Assembly (NCBI GenBank): GCA_019639255.1
Contig: JAHBSF010000001.1
Location: 62,001 to 126,000, forward strand
Origin: Acidobacteriota bacterium
Lineage (GTDB): Bacteria; Acidobacteriota; Blastocatellia; RBC074
DNA: 64,000 nucleotides
Reading direction: 5' to 3'
Part shown: piece after piece, positions 9,601-17,864 of the stretch
How the letters are laid out: each line of letters begins with the position of its first letter
Position numbering within the stretch: the first letter of the stretch is position 1
Translations under genes and position numbers: made by a program
The notes under the pieces: model-generated
Databases searched by the model: none
Seen by the model: only the letters and a program-made list of their open reading frames with translations
What the model was told of the DNA's origin: nothing

Positions 9601-12578
9601 TCACGATCGTGAATCCGGCGCCGACCATAACGGCGCTCAATCCCACCTCGGCTACGGCGGGCGGAGCGGCATTTACGCTTGTGATTACCGGAACCGGATT
9701 TACACCCGGCACGCAGGTGCGCTTCAACGGTCTGGGGCGAACTACGACGTTCATTTCTCCTGGGCAGGTCAACGCGCAGATTTCGGAAGCGGACATCGGA
9801 GGGGCGGGCACGGCGTCGATTACGGCGTTCAATCCCGAACCGGGCGGCGGGTTATCGAACGCGGTGAACTTGCCCATAGTCGCGGGCGGCAATCTGCCCG
9901 TGATTACGATGCTGACGCCGAACAGTGCGCTCGTCGGCGGGCCGCAGTTTTCGCTGCGGGTCAACGGCAACAACTTCACCTCGGCGTCGAAGGTGCGATG
10001 GAACGGCGTGGAGCGCGCGACGACCTTCGACGGGCCGACGCAGTTGACGGCGATCATCCCGGCCTCGGACATCGCGCAGGCGGGGACGGCGCAGGTGACC
10101 GTATTCATTGCGGGCGTCAACGGCGGCTCGTCCAATGTCGCGACCTTCAACATACAGGGGCCGAATCCGGTTCCGAACATAACGAGCATCAGTCCCAATT
10201 CGCTTGCGGCCGGAAGCGCGGGCTTCACGCTGACCGTCAACGGCACGGGTTTTGTGCAGGGATCGATGGTGCAGTGGAACGGCTCGAACCGGACGACTAC
10301 ATTTGTAAATCAAAATCTGGTGACGGCGCAGATTCCGGCTTCGGACGTCGCGGCGATGGCGGCTTTCAGCGGGGGCATTTCCTCTCCGAATGCACCGACG
10401 CAGGGATCGGCGAGTGTGCGGGTGCTCAATCCCGCGCCGGGCGGCGGATTATCCAACGAAGTCCTGTTTACGATCACACCGGCCAATCCTGCGCCCGTGT
10501 TGACGAGCCTGAATCCCGCGACGGTATTTGCAGGCGGAGCGGCTTTTACGCTTCAGGTCAACGGCAACGGGTTTACGGGCGTATCGGTGATTCGCGTCAA
10601 CAACGTGAATCGCGCGACCGCGTTTGTTAACGCCAATCAACTGACCACGCAGATTGCGGCGGCCGAGATCGCAAATCAGGGTTCGCTGACGATCACCGTG
10701 TTTACGCCCGCGCCGGGCGGTGGAGTGTCGAATCCGCTGACGCTGACGATACAGGGGCCGAATCCAGTACCTGTTATCACTTCGCTTAACCCTGCGGGGG
10801 CCGTAGTCGGCGGGCCGGCGTTTACGTTGACGGTAATCGGAACGGGCTTCGTCAACGGTTCGACGGTGAACTGGAACGGGCAGCCGCGCGTTACCACGTT
10901 TATCAACGCTACGCAGCTTCAGGCGCAGATAACGGCGGCCGACATTGCGCAGGCCGGAAACAACAACGTGACGGTAGTGAATCCTGCGCCGGGCGGCGGC
11001 GCATCGAACATATTCGTATTCTCGGTCGGAGCGGCGAATCCGGCGCCGACGCTTACGAATCTGAATCCGGCCTCGACTCCCGCGCGCGGTGCGGCGTTCG
11101 AGTTGACGGTTACGGGAACGGGTTTCGTCAACGGCGCGGTTGTGGAGTGGAACGGAGCGGCGCGCGTTACGATCTTCGTTAATTCTACGACGCTGCGGGC
11201 GCAGATTCCGGCTTCGGACATCGTGTTCCCGGGCACGGCATCCATCACGGTGCTCAACCCTGCGCCGGGCGGCGGAAGGTCTGCGGCGCTGAGCTTCCTG
11301 ATAACGAATCCGGTTCCGGCGCTGACCTCGATCAATCCGAACACTGCGCTTGTGGGCAGCGGAGGATTTACGCTCAACCTCGTGGGTATGAACTTCATAG
11401 AAAGTTCGGTCGTGAGGTGGAACGGGCAAATGCGAACCACTGGCTTCGTCAACTCCACGCAGTTGACGGCGACGATACCGGCTTCGGATCTGGCCAATAT
11501 CGGTGCGGCGCAGATAACGGTGTTTACACCGGGTCCGGGGGGCGGCGAATCCAACGCGGTAGCTTTCACGATTTCGGCCCCGAATCCGCTGCCGGTGCTT
11601 ACGGCGCTGAGTCCGAACTTCGCCATTGTGGGAGGTCCGGACTTCCAGTTGACCGTAACGGGGATGAACTTTGTTCCGGGCGCAGTGGTGCAGTGGAACG
11701 GGCAGGCGCGGCAGACTACGTTTGTCAACGCCACGACTCTGCGTGCGCTGATACCGCGTTCGGACATATCGTTCCAGGGCACGGCGTCGATTACGGTGCT
11801 GAATCCCGCGCCGGGCGGCGGACTCTCGCTTGCCTTGCGGTTTACGATCGGGCGGTCGCTTGCGCTCGTCAATGCGGCGAGTTTCCTCGAAGGGCCGATA
11901 GGCCAGAATTCGATCGTTGCGGCGTTCGGAACCGATCTGGCTACGGGCACGGCGGCGGCAACCTCTACACCGTTGCCGATGACGCTGCTCGGAACGAGCG
12001 TAATGGTTCGGGATGCGAACGGGGTTGAGCGCGGAGCGGGGTTGTTTGCGGTAGCCGCCGGGCAGGTCAACCTCTTGCTGCCTCCGGGCACGTCCAGCGG
12101 AACCGCGACGGTGACGGTCACTTCGGGGACCGGATCGATTTCGATCGGGCAGGTTCAGGTCAACGCGGTCGGACCGGGCGTGTTTGCTGCAAACGCGAAC
12201 GGACAGGGCGTTGCGGCGGCGCAGATACTGCGAGTCAGGGGCGACGGGACGTTTGTCTTCGAGCCTGTGGCGCAGTTCAATCAGGCCACGCAGCAGTTCA
12301 TTCCGCTGCCGATAAATCTCGGGCCGGAAACCGATCGGGTGTTCCTGGTGTTGTTTGCAACCGGCGTTCGGGGGCGCACGGCGCAGGAGAATGTAACGGT
12401 GCAGGTTGGCGGCGTGAACATTCCGGTGTTGTTTGCCGGCGCGCAGCCTTCATTCTTCGGTCTGGATCAGGTCAACAGCGATCAGTTGCCTCGCTCGCTT
12501 GCGGGACGCGGCGTGGTCAACGTCGTTCTCACGGTGGACGGGAGGACGGCGAATACGGTCCAGATAAGCATACAGTGA
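3624..12578 (+). CDS. Giant secreted PKD/NHL/TIG-repeat protein with cohesin- and dockerin-like modules
   Basis: Predicted surface or secreted protein of 2984 aa. ATG 3624 is preferred over ATG 3561 because AGGAG lies 6 nt upstream. Order, in rough residues: hydrophobic export segment 36-55; PKD-like domain 93-168 (YSWTFGDGG); NHL-type beta-propeller 173-946 with TIAGG-like and GDGG motifs; two TIG/IPT-like repeats (about 85 aa, opening NPVPTITSLSP); a duplicated dockerin-like NGNGAVTLADW motif 1136-1211; cohesin-like module 1241-1391; three TIG repeats; a second cohesin-like module 1673-1811; ten more TIG repeats; and a Solibacter-type C-terminal domain (TIGR03437-like) about 2744-2984. Fifteen TIG repeats in all. 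No enzymatic motif seen; a structural, adhesive or scaffold role is inferred. A shorter paralogue lies directly downstream. Confidence 0.9.
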   Translation: MSRQQIFAATRNISAIFTRRRNARSSSYLHRAEQRRMWPALLLLGLGLAMALGGEPHLSGVGATGSASGAIQDPVPPAASADDPQSPGEAAQTCTVDCNATVPASGTVGTPVSFQATASTSNCSMGPNYSWTFGDGGSSVQQNPNYTYNSTGAFGWTLTVTASGAGGGASTISTIAGGEGELTAATQASFKRLNAIARDPQGRGIYLAANNLSSPQLGEYIYFVNTSNATVTIGGKTFAPGIVRTVAGGGTITDGENNAALDNFLFPIFALAVSNDGNVVFYLDSSAGRVRALNVGMSAVTIGGGNLSPGNVRTLASGFGTQLYGLAVDPVDSAVFVADSTPGAGGNRVHRVVPGTGASSPVVGTGATNPQEGDPFEGNGTQAGSIKLYQPHALAFTAAGELVVADTLHARILRFARAGGMIASSSPVTLLAQIPNEGLRPYPSGLGIIGNNAYVANGNVQTIRQVGGGGSGQLVSGQFLTQCNFATSPISCGDGSSISSATYGFSGQASAPPLASMAADANGLYVIDQSPNNRARVRYLNFSAVSQTLAGVTILANSVQTIVGAGRPADEPLAPPSGPRNFDGGVANAAYLSNPGGVGVDANGNLWIPDSGSGRLRFVNRTASTVTLFPGTPSQQMVAPGVIVSVNNDPSEAGDLVSVNSSALSNPQGVFVTSQGVFIADSTAGPTIPPGFSGQKTGQLKFVNTTGNNVTIFPNAATPIVVPPGFVARVAGCVAAEACPDNGLARTQKFVGMSDVIVASNGDILVTEVGQNAVRRINGMTGAVSTVTTPFSRMTGLGLGPDGRIYITDTQAGNLLRETAVGSGQFVTLASGLGSPRDVAVGADGTAYVTSADTSRVLQVTSAGSVSIFAGSTVGFAGDGGAATSARMRLNISALNIGSGAPVNIQRSVNITTGPGGEIIFLDPGNNRIRRVGGGAAGASCVRSGTITINATNNPVPTITSLSPTQTGVGGTSFTLTINGTGFIPTSVGRWNGSNRTTTFINSTQIQMQVLTGDIANAGAATVTVFNGAPGGGASNGQTFTVTNPVPTITSLSPSSAVAGSGAFTLTAFGTNFVSTSTLNWNGSPRTTTVINSTQLTASITANDVLTAGSANVTVVNPAPGGGASNTVGFTITAQGQGLEADVAPRPNGNGAVTLADWVQVGRFAAGLDIANIGAEFQKADCAPLGTLGNGAITLADWVQAGRFAAGLDSPVPAAGGPTGPPGFTGDSAFAIESAANAPDQVRTVRVVNTTITRGQNGMVSVEFDTLGNENAISFSLTFDIAQLTYVPPAGGNNSLLIGMGMPNGSTIIVNENQLNMGRLGFILGAPIGTNIPAGTRQILNLTFMATTTGMGSPTQIGFGNLPIPQELTDANVNILPLPTFVAGSITLVGANNPFPVLTSLLPDTTAAGSPAFTLTVNGSNFINGSVVQWNGQARTTTFINSTQLTASIPASDVLTAGQATINVFNPAPGGGLSAPLVFTITAAPNPLPSITSLAPNSVNAGSPAFTLTVNGAGFVSNSVVRWNGQNRTTTFINGTQVTAQIPATDVQTAGTAEVTVFNAMPGGGLSNPLTFGINDAPNPTPAITSLNPNTVTAGGAGFNLIVTGNGFVNGSIVRVNGTPRTTTFNSAMQLTAAILASDITTVGSINITVFNPMPGGGTSNTVALNITQAPSSTVRVVGTTIQRGQQGVVAVELVSTGLENAVSFTLTFNTTELGFVSAAAGTGAAGAQVNVNTMNAASGVLGVTIAQSPNVTFQAGVRQLLTVTFSALQSGMAQSTQVAFSNVPVLSEVVSVSAATLPSTFQAGTVNFSQTPNPVPTITSLNPASVNTGSGAITLTVNGANFINGTMINLGGTALTTTFVSAAQVTASVPASSLTTAGAFAVTATNPAPGGGTSNQVFFSVIDPSNPAPTITSVNPSTTTAGSGALTLTVNGTGFVNGSSVLFNGLPRPTTFVNSTQLTVQIQASDVASASTVNIAVVNPQPGGGTSNLFTFTIVNPAPTITALNPTSATAGGAAFTLVITGTGFTPGTQVRFNGLGRTTTFISPGQVNAQISEADIGGAGTASITAFNPEPGGGLSNAVNLPIVAGGNLPVITMLTPNSALVGGPQFSLRVNGNNFTSASKVRWNGVERATTFDGPTQLTAIIPASDIAQAGTAQVTVFIAGVNGGSSNVATFNIQGPNPVPNITSISPNSLAAGSAGFTLTVNGTGFVQGSMVQWNGSNRTTTFVNQNLVTAQIPASDVAAMAAFSGGISSPNAPTQGSASVRVLNPAPGGGLSNEVLFTITPANPAPVLTSLNPATVFAGGAAFTLQVNGNGFTGVSVIRVNNVNRATAFVNANQLTTQIAAAEIANQGSLTITVFTPAPGGGVSNPLTLTIQGPNPVPVITSLNPAGAVVGGPAFTLTVIGTGFVNGSTVNWNGQPRVTTFINATQLQAQITAADIAQAGNNNVTVVNPAPGGGASNIFVFSVGAANPAPTLTNLNPASTPARGAAFELTVTGTGFVNGAVVEWNGAARVTIFVNSTTLRAQIPASDIVFPGTASITVLNPAPGGGRSAALSFLITNPVPALTSINPNTALVGSGGFTLNLVGMNFIESSVVRWNGQMRTTGFVNSTQLTATIPASDLANIGAAQITVFTPGPGGGESNAVAFTISAPNPLPVLTALSPNFAIVGGPDFQLTVTGMNFVPGAVVQWNGQARQTTFVNATTLRALIPRSDISFQGTASITVLNPAPGGGLSLALRFTIGRSLALVNAASFLEGPIGQNSIVAAFGTDLATGTAAATSTPLPMTLLGTSVMVRDANGVERGAGLFAVAAGQVNLLLPPGTSSGTATVTVTSGTGSISIGQVQVNAVGPGVFAANANGQGVAAAQILRVRGDGTFVFEPVAQFNQATQQFIPLPINLGPETDRVFLVLFATGVRGRTAQENVTVQVGGVNIPVLFAGAQPSFFGLDQVNSDQLPRSLAGRGVVNVVLTVDGRTANTVQISIQ

Positions 12579-12636
12579 GGACGTAACCGCGAACCATACC
12601 GATCCACAGTAGATTGGTAAAGCGTGAGACGGCAAG

Positions 12637-12711
12637 AGAGATAACGGAACATACGAAATGAAACGAAAATTACGGAAAAGTTGAATATTTCCGTCTGTTC
12701 CGTTATCTCTC
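12637..12711. repeat. Palindromic intergenic element, copy 3 (with conserved left flank)
   Basis: Arms AGAGATAACGGAACA and TGTTCCGTTATCTCT with an ACGAAA/ACGGAA interior. The left flank from about 12597 (ACCGATCCAC, then TTGGTA, then GCGTGAGACGGCA) recurs beside copies 10 and 13. It separates the two giant secreted-protein genes. Confidence 0.92.
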
Positions 12712-12782
12712 CTGAAAATCAACAGCGCCCAAGCAGCGCTTGAAAGCCCCTTTGTGCGCCGTTTGTGGGAGTTCCGGCGGAC

Positions 12783-15700
12783 ATGCCTGACATTCGTATC
12801 CGGATCAACAAAGCGGGCTGGCGGTTCCTGCCCGCGCTGCTGCTGGTTTTAGTCGCCGTCTGGCCGGCCCTGCGGCCTTCGGGTTCTTCCGCGTTCGTTT
12901 CTCATTCCAATCATTCAATCCAATTTCGCAACGGCCCGTTGCAGGACGATTGCATCGTGGAATGCGATGCAATGTCGCCGGAGTCGGCGCTTTCGGGAAC
13001 CGATGTCGAGTTCACCGGTATGGCGATGCTCGGCGGTTGCGTGGGTGCGCCTGTTTACGAATGGGATTTCGGCGACGGCCTCGGCGCTGCCGTGCAGAAT
13101 CCGACGCACGCCTACTCGCGAGCCGGAGTCTACAACTGGCGAATGACGGTGAGCGCCGCCGCGCCGAGCAGTACTGCACTGATAAGCACCGTAGGCGGCG
13201 GCGACGGGGACGGAGATCCGGCATTGTCCGTATCTTTTGCGCGCCTGATGGTTGCTGCGCGCGATCCGCAGGGACGCGGAATTTATCTGGCTTCCATACA
13301 GCATTCAAACGAAGGCAGCGGTACCAACTACATACGGTTTCTGAACACGGGCGCCGAGGCGGTTGAGATTGCGGGAAAGACGGTTATGCCGGGCGCGATA
13401 CGCACGCTTGCGGGCGGCGGGCTGGCTGCGGGAGAAAATATTCCTGCGCTTTCCGCCGATGTCAACGGCGTAACGGGGATGGCCGCGGGTGCGCAGGGCG
13501 CCGTGTTGTATTACACGGAGCAGTCCGGGCAACGCGTGCGTGCGCTGAATGTCTCGTCCGAGCCCGTAGCGGTTGCGGGAGAGATGCTCGATCCCGGGCA
13601 TATCCGCACCTTTGCCGATCCGCGCACGCCCGAGGATCTGCCGCTGTTCGGCGGATTGCTTTACGGTCTGGCCTACAATCCGGCGAACGGCGAACTTGCC
13701 GTATGCGATGCGTCGCCCGGCAGCAACAAGGTATACCGTATAAATCAGGCCGGCGTCGTAACGCTGGCCGCCGGAAACGGAGAGGAAACGCGCCCGGATG
13801 ATACTTTCGTCGCGGGCCTCGCTACGCAGTTGCCGCTGCTCGATCCGCGTGCGGTGAAGTACGATACGGGAGGCAATCTCATCATCTCCGATACGGGGCA
13901 TGCGCGTGTGGTGCGTGTAGCGCCGAACGGAGGGTTGTCGCTTGTACGGCAGTTCAACAACGGGCGCGGACCCGATTTCGCTTTTCCCGCGGGGCTTGCG
14001 CTGGTCGGGGCTGACATATACAGCGCCAACGGCAACGAACATCGCGTAGCGCGTGCTTCGGGCGGGGAAGTGACGGTTGCCGGGCAGTTCGGGATGTTGT
14101 GCGAGTACGCGTCCGGGAACGATTGCGGCGACGGAGGGCTTGCCACTGCATCCGGGTTGCTGTTTGCGACAACGACCACCGACGTGCCTCTCATCGGGCT
14201 TGAAGGCGACAGCCGGGGCCTTTACATACTCGATCAAACGCCCAATCAGTTTGGGCGCGTTCGCTATGTAAATCTCAGCCAGATGCCCGTAACTCTGGCC
14301 GGAGTGCAGATCAATCCCGGAATCATACGCACGATTGCCGGATCGGGACTCAACTGGCCCTATGACGGCGGTTCTGCCACTGGAGCTACGTTTCGGCGTC
14401 CGCTCGGCGCGGCTGCCGACGCTGCGCGCAATCTCTACGTCACCGACGCCACGAACGGCCGTTTGCGGTTCATCAACCGAAGCGGGGCGACGGTGCAGCT
14501 TTTTTCCGGTACGCCCGCAGCAGTCGCGGCGCCGCCCGGCGCGATAGTGACTATCAACCGGCAGGGGGGCGCCGGACCGGGCGAAATAGTTCCGGTGCAC
14601 TTTGCAAGCCTTCAGTATCCGGCCGGCCTGACGATTACCTCCAAGGGGCTTTATCTTGTAGACGCGCGCGGGGGGCCGTTTGTGCCTCCGGGTTTTACGG
14701 GCAGAATCACGAGCCTCGTACGGTTCATCAATACGACGAATGAAACGGCCGTGTTTTATCCCAATTCCGTTTCGCCCATAAGCGTTCCGCCGGGTTTCAT
14801 CGCGACGATTGCCGGAGGGGCCGGAGATAACATTCCGGGCAACGGCGACGGGTTGAATGCGCTCAGCGCAAAGTTTTTCGGTGCGACGGATCTGGCGGTA
14901 GCCCCGAACGGCGACATCTATTTGCCCGAGGGCGGATTGGGTTCGGTGAGAAGGGTCAACGCGGTGACGGGAATCGTATCGAGTCTGAGCCTTCCCCCCT
15001 CGACTTACACCGGACTCGGTTTCGGTCCCGACGGACGGCTCTACATTGCAGATGCGGGAAATGATCAACTGCTGCGCGAAAATGCCCCGGATACACGCAA
15101 TTTCAGCCCCCTTGGCGAAGATCTCGGCTCGCCTAGAGATGTTGCCGTAGATATAGACGGAATTGCTTACGTCGTAAGCGCGGCAACGAGCCGCATACTG
15201 GGCGTAGCGCCGGATGGCGCGGTTTCCGTCATTGCGGGCACGGCTCCCGGTTTTGCGGGTGACGGGGGGCCGGCGATGGCATCGCAGTTGAATCTGGGGC
15301 TTGGGCCGATCAACATCGGGACCGCCACATCGCCCTTGCAGGTTACGCAGGCGATCAACATTACGGCCACGCCGACGCGCGAGATATTTTTCGCCGACGT
15401 GCTCAATCAGCGCGTGCGCCGGCTCGGAACCCCGGTGATAAGCTGCGTCAAGACCGGAACCATTACGATAAACAATCCACAACCGGCTCTTTCGGCGCTT
15501 TCGCCCGAATCCGGATTTGTGGGGGGCGGCGATTTCCAGTTGACGCTCACGGGAACGAACTTCGTCTCCGAGTCGATCGTGCGGTGGAACGGGTCGGATC
15601 GTCCCACCTCGTTTATCAGTTCGACGCAGATCATGGCGCTGATTCCGGCGTCCGATCTGAATGCGCCGGGTATGATAAATGTGCGGGTATTCAATCCGGG

Positions 15701-17819
15701 GCCGGGCGGCGGGCTTTCCGAACCCCGAAGTTTCGCGATCTCCAATCCCGTGCCCGCGCTTGCCTCGCTTGCGCCGCCTGCGGTCGTAGCGGGGGGGGCT
15801 GCGTTCGTTCTCACGGTCAACGGATCTGCTTTTGCAAACGACGCCGTAGTTCGATGGAACGGCGACGGGCGGCCTACTGTGTTTGTAAGCCGTACCCAGC
15901 TTACGGTGCAGATCCCGGCTTCGGACATTGCGCTTTCGGGTTCCGCCGAGATCACGGTGTTCAATCCCGCACCGGGCGGAGGAGCGTCGGGCGCGCTCAG
16001 TCTGGCAATCGACAATCCGGTGGCGGTGATTGCTTCGCTCGCTCCGGATTCGATAAGCGCTGCGGGGCCGGATTTTGTATTGACGGTAAACGGGACGAAT
16101 TTCGTACCGGGTTCGGTAGTGCGCTGGAACGGCGCAAACCGTATGACGACTTTCGTGGATGCAACCCGGATTACTGCCGAAATCCCTGCGACCGATATCG
16201 CAGCAAGCGGATCGGCGCAGGTGACGGTATTCAATCCAATGCCGGGCGGCGGGCTTTCAGCACCCGCAAGTTTCGGCATCACCAATCCGATACCGACTAT
16301 TACTGCTCTCACGCCGATGAACGCCGCCGCCGGGGGCAACGCCTTTACGTTGACCGTCACGGGAATCAATTTTGTTTCGGGCGCTGAAGTGTTCTGGAAC
16401 GATGCAAAGCGCCCGACCACCTTCATCGACAACCAGACGTTGACCGCCGTAATCCCGGCTACGGACATCGCGCGCGGAGGCACGGCGAACGTAAAGGCGT
16501 CGAATCCCGCGCCGGGCGGCGGTATATCGAATGTGTTCGCGTTTACGATCAATAACCAGATTCCGACTCTCGTGCGGCTCGAACCCGACCGGCTTGTAGC
16601 GGGAAGCGCCGACATATTGTTGACTATAATCGGCGCGGGATTTGCCGAAGGCGCCGAGGTGCGGGTCAACGGTCAGGTGCGGGTTACGACATTTGTGGAT
16701 ACGACGCAGGTGCGCGCGGTGCTGACGGGGGCGGATCTGGCGAATGTCGGAATGGTGCAGGTGGCGGTATTCAATCCCGCGCCGGGCGGCGGTGTATCGA
16801 GCCCGCTTAATCTGACCGTGTTTCCTCCCAATCCGAGTCCCACGCTTATGGCGATCAATCCCTCGCTTGTTGTACAAGGGACGGGGCCGTTGGAGATCAC
16901 GGTGACGGGTACGAATTTCATCGAAGGCTCCGAGGTGCACTGGAACGGCGTAAAACGCGATACGGTGCGCGACAGCGATACTCGTTTGCGCGCCGTGCTG
17001 ACGGCGGCCGATGTTATGCAGGCGGGGGCGGGAACCCTGAGCGTGTTCAATCCGCCGCCGGGCGGGGGCGGTTCCAACGGCATTACGTTGACTATTGCCG
17101 GTCGTCTGGCGGTTGTATCGGCTGCGAGTTTTGCGCCCGGCGCAGTAGCTGCGGAGTCGATCGTTGCGGGATTCGGCGCAAGGCTTGCGGTCGGGATACA
17201 GGCGTCGAGCGGATTGCCGCTGCCGTTTCTGCTGTTGGGCACCTCTGTGCAGGTGCGCGATTCCAATGGGGATTCGCGGCAAGCGCCGTTATTTTTCGTT
17301 GCGCCGGGACAGATCAATTTTCAGATTCCGCCGGGCACTGCGCTGGGTGCGGCTGTTGTGACGGTTACTTCGGCCGACGGCAGCGTATCGCAGGGTACGG
17401 TGCAGATTGCAAGCGCGGCCGCGGGGATTTTTGCAGCCAATTCCGACGGCAGCGGCGTCGCTGCGGGCAACTTCCTGCGCGTGCGCGGCCAGGCGCAGAT
17501 TTTTGAAGACACCGCGCAGGCGGATGAAGGCGGCGGGCGATTTTTGCCGCGCTGCCTGGATCTCGGAACCTCGGAGGATCAGGTATTTCTGATTCTTTAC
17601 GGAACGGGAATCAAAGGAGCGCCGGCCTCTGCGCTGCGCGTCACGGTGGGTGGCATAGAAACGCCGGTGCTGTTCGTAGGTGCGCAGGGAACGTTTGTGG
17701 GACTTGATCAGATAAACCTTGGACCGATTTCGCGGGGTCTGGCTGATGCGGGTACGGTCGATGTCGTTACGCGCATTAATGATCAGCAGATCAACATCGT
17801 ACAGATCTGTATTCGCTGA
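12783..17819 (+). CDS. Giant secreted PKD/NHL/TIG-repeat protein, shorter paralogue
   Basis: 1678 aa, same architecture as the upstream giant gene but without cohesin/dockerin-like modules. Rough residues: export hydrophobic segment 13-35; Cys-containing PKD-like domain 58-130 (YEWDFGDG); NHL-type propeller 133-896; six TIG/IPT-like repeats 899-1438, several ending FNPAPGGG; Solibacter-type C-terminal domain 1440-1678, recognisable by SAASF near its start and GLDQIN near its end. ATG 12783 is chosen; a GTG at 12765 would add six residues. Similarity of order and wording (for example DPQGRGIYLA in both) shows that the two genes arose by duplication. Probably cell-surface or extracellular; partner unknown. 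Confidence 0.9.
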   Translation: MPDIRIRINKAGWRFLPALLLVLVAVWPALRPSGSSAFVSHSNHSIQFRNGPLQDDCIVECDAMSPESALSGTDVEFTGMAMLGGCVGAPVYEWDFGDGLGAAVQNPTHAYSRAGVYNWRMTVSAAAPSSTALISTVGGGDGDGDPALSVSFARLMVAARDPQGRGIYLASIQHSNEGSGTNYIRFLNTGAEAVEIAGKTVMPGAIRTLAGGGLAAGENIPALSADVNGVTGMAAGAQGAVLYYTEQSGQRVRALNVSSEPVAVAGEMLDPGHIRTFADPRTPEDLPLFGGLLYGLAYNPANGELAVCDASPGSNKVYRINQAGVVTLAAGNGEETRPDDTFVAGLATQLPLLDPRAVKYDTGGNLIISDTGHARVVRVAPNGGLSLVRQFNNGRGPDFAFPAGLALVGADIYSANGNEHRVARASGGEVTVAGQFGMLCEYASGNDCGDGGLATASGLLFATTTTDVPLIGLEGDSRGLYILDQTPNQFGRVRYVNLSQMPVTLAGVQINPGIIRTIAGSGLNWPYDGGSATGATFRRPLGAAADAARNLYVTDATNGRLRFINRSGATVQLFSGTPAAVAAPPGAIVTINRQGGAGPGEIVPVHFASLQYPAGLTITSKGLYLVDARGGPFVPPGFTGRITSLVRFINTTNETAVFYPNSVSPISVPPGFIATIAGGAGDNIPGNGDGLNALSAKFFGATDLAVAPNGDIYLPEGGLGSVRRVNAVTGIVSSLSLPPSTYTGLGFGPDGRLYIADAGNDQLLRENAPDTRNFSPLGEDLGSPRDVAVDIDGIAYVVSAATSRILGVAPDGAVSVIAGTAPGFAGDGGPAMASQLNLGLGPINIGTATSPLQVTQAINITATPTREIFFADVLNQRVRRLGTPVISCVKTGTITINNPQPALSALSPESGFVGGGDFQLTLTGTNFVSESIVRWNGSDRPTSFISSTQIMALIPASDLNAPGMINVRVFNPGPGGGLSEPRSFAISNPVPALASLAPPAVVAGGAAFVLTVNGSAFANDAVVRWNGDGRPTVFVSRTQLTVQIPASDIALSGSAEITVFNPAPGGGASGALSLAIDNPVAVIASLAPDSISAAGPDFVLTVNGTNFVPGSVVRWNGANRMTTFVDATRITAEIPATDIAASGSAQVTVFNPMPGGGLSAPASFGITNPIPTITALTPMNAAAGGNAFTLTVTGINFVSGAEVFWNDAKRPTTFIDNQTLTAVIPATDIARGGTANVKASNPAPGGGISNVFAFTINNQIPTLVRLEPDRLVAGSADILLTIIGAGFAEGAEVRVNGQVRVTTFVDTTQVRAVLTGADLANVGMVQVAVFNPAPGGGVSSPLNLTVFPPNPSPTLMAINPSLVVQGTGPLEITVTGTNFIEGSEVHWNGVKRDTVRDSDTRLRAVLTAADVMQAGAGTLSVFNPPPGGGGSNGITLTIAGRLAVVSAASFAPGAVAAESIVAGFGARLAVGIQASSGLPLPFLLLGTSVQVRDSNGDSRQAPLFFVAPGQINFQIPPGTALGAAVVTVTSADGSVSQGTVQIASAAAGIFAANSDGSGVAAGNFLRVRGQAQIFEDTAQADEGGGRFLPRCLDLGTSEDQVFLILYGTGIKGAPASALRVTVGGIETPVLFVGAQGTFVGLDQINLGPISRGLADAGTVDVVTRINDQQINIVQICIR

Positions 17820-17864
17820 AAAACCCGGCGCTGTTGAAGGCGTCGGGAGGGTGATGCGAGAACA

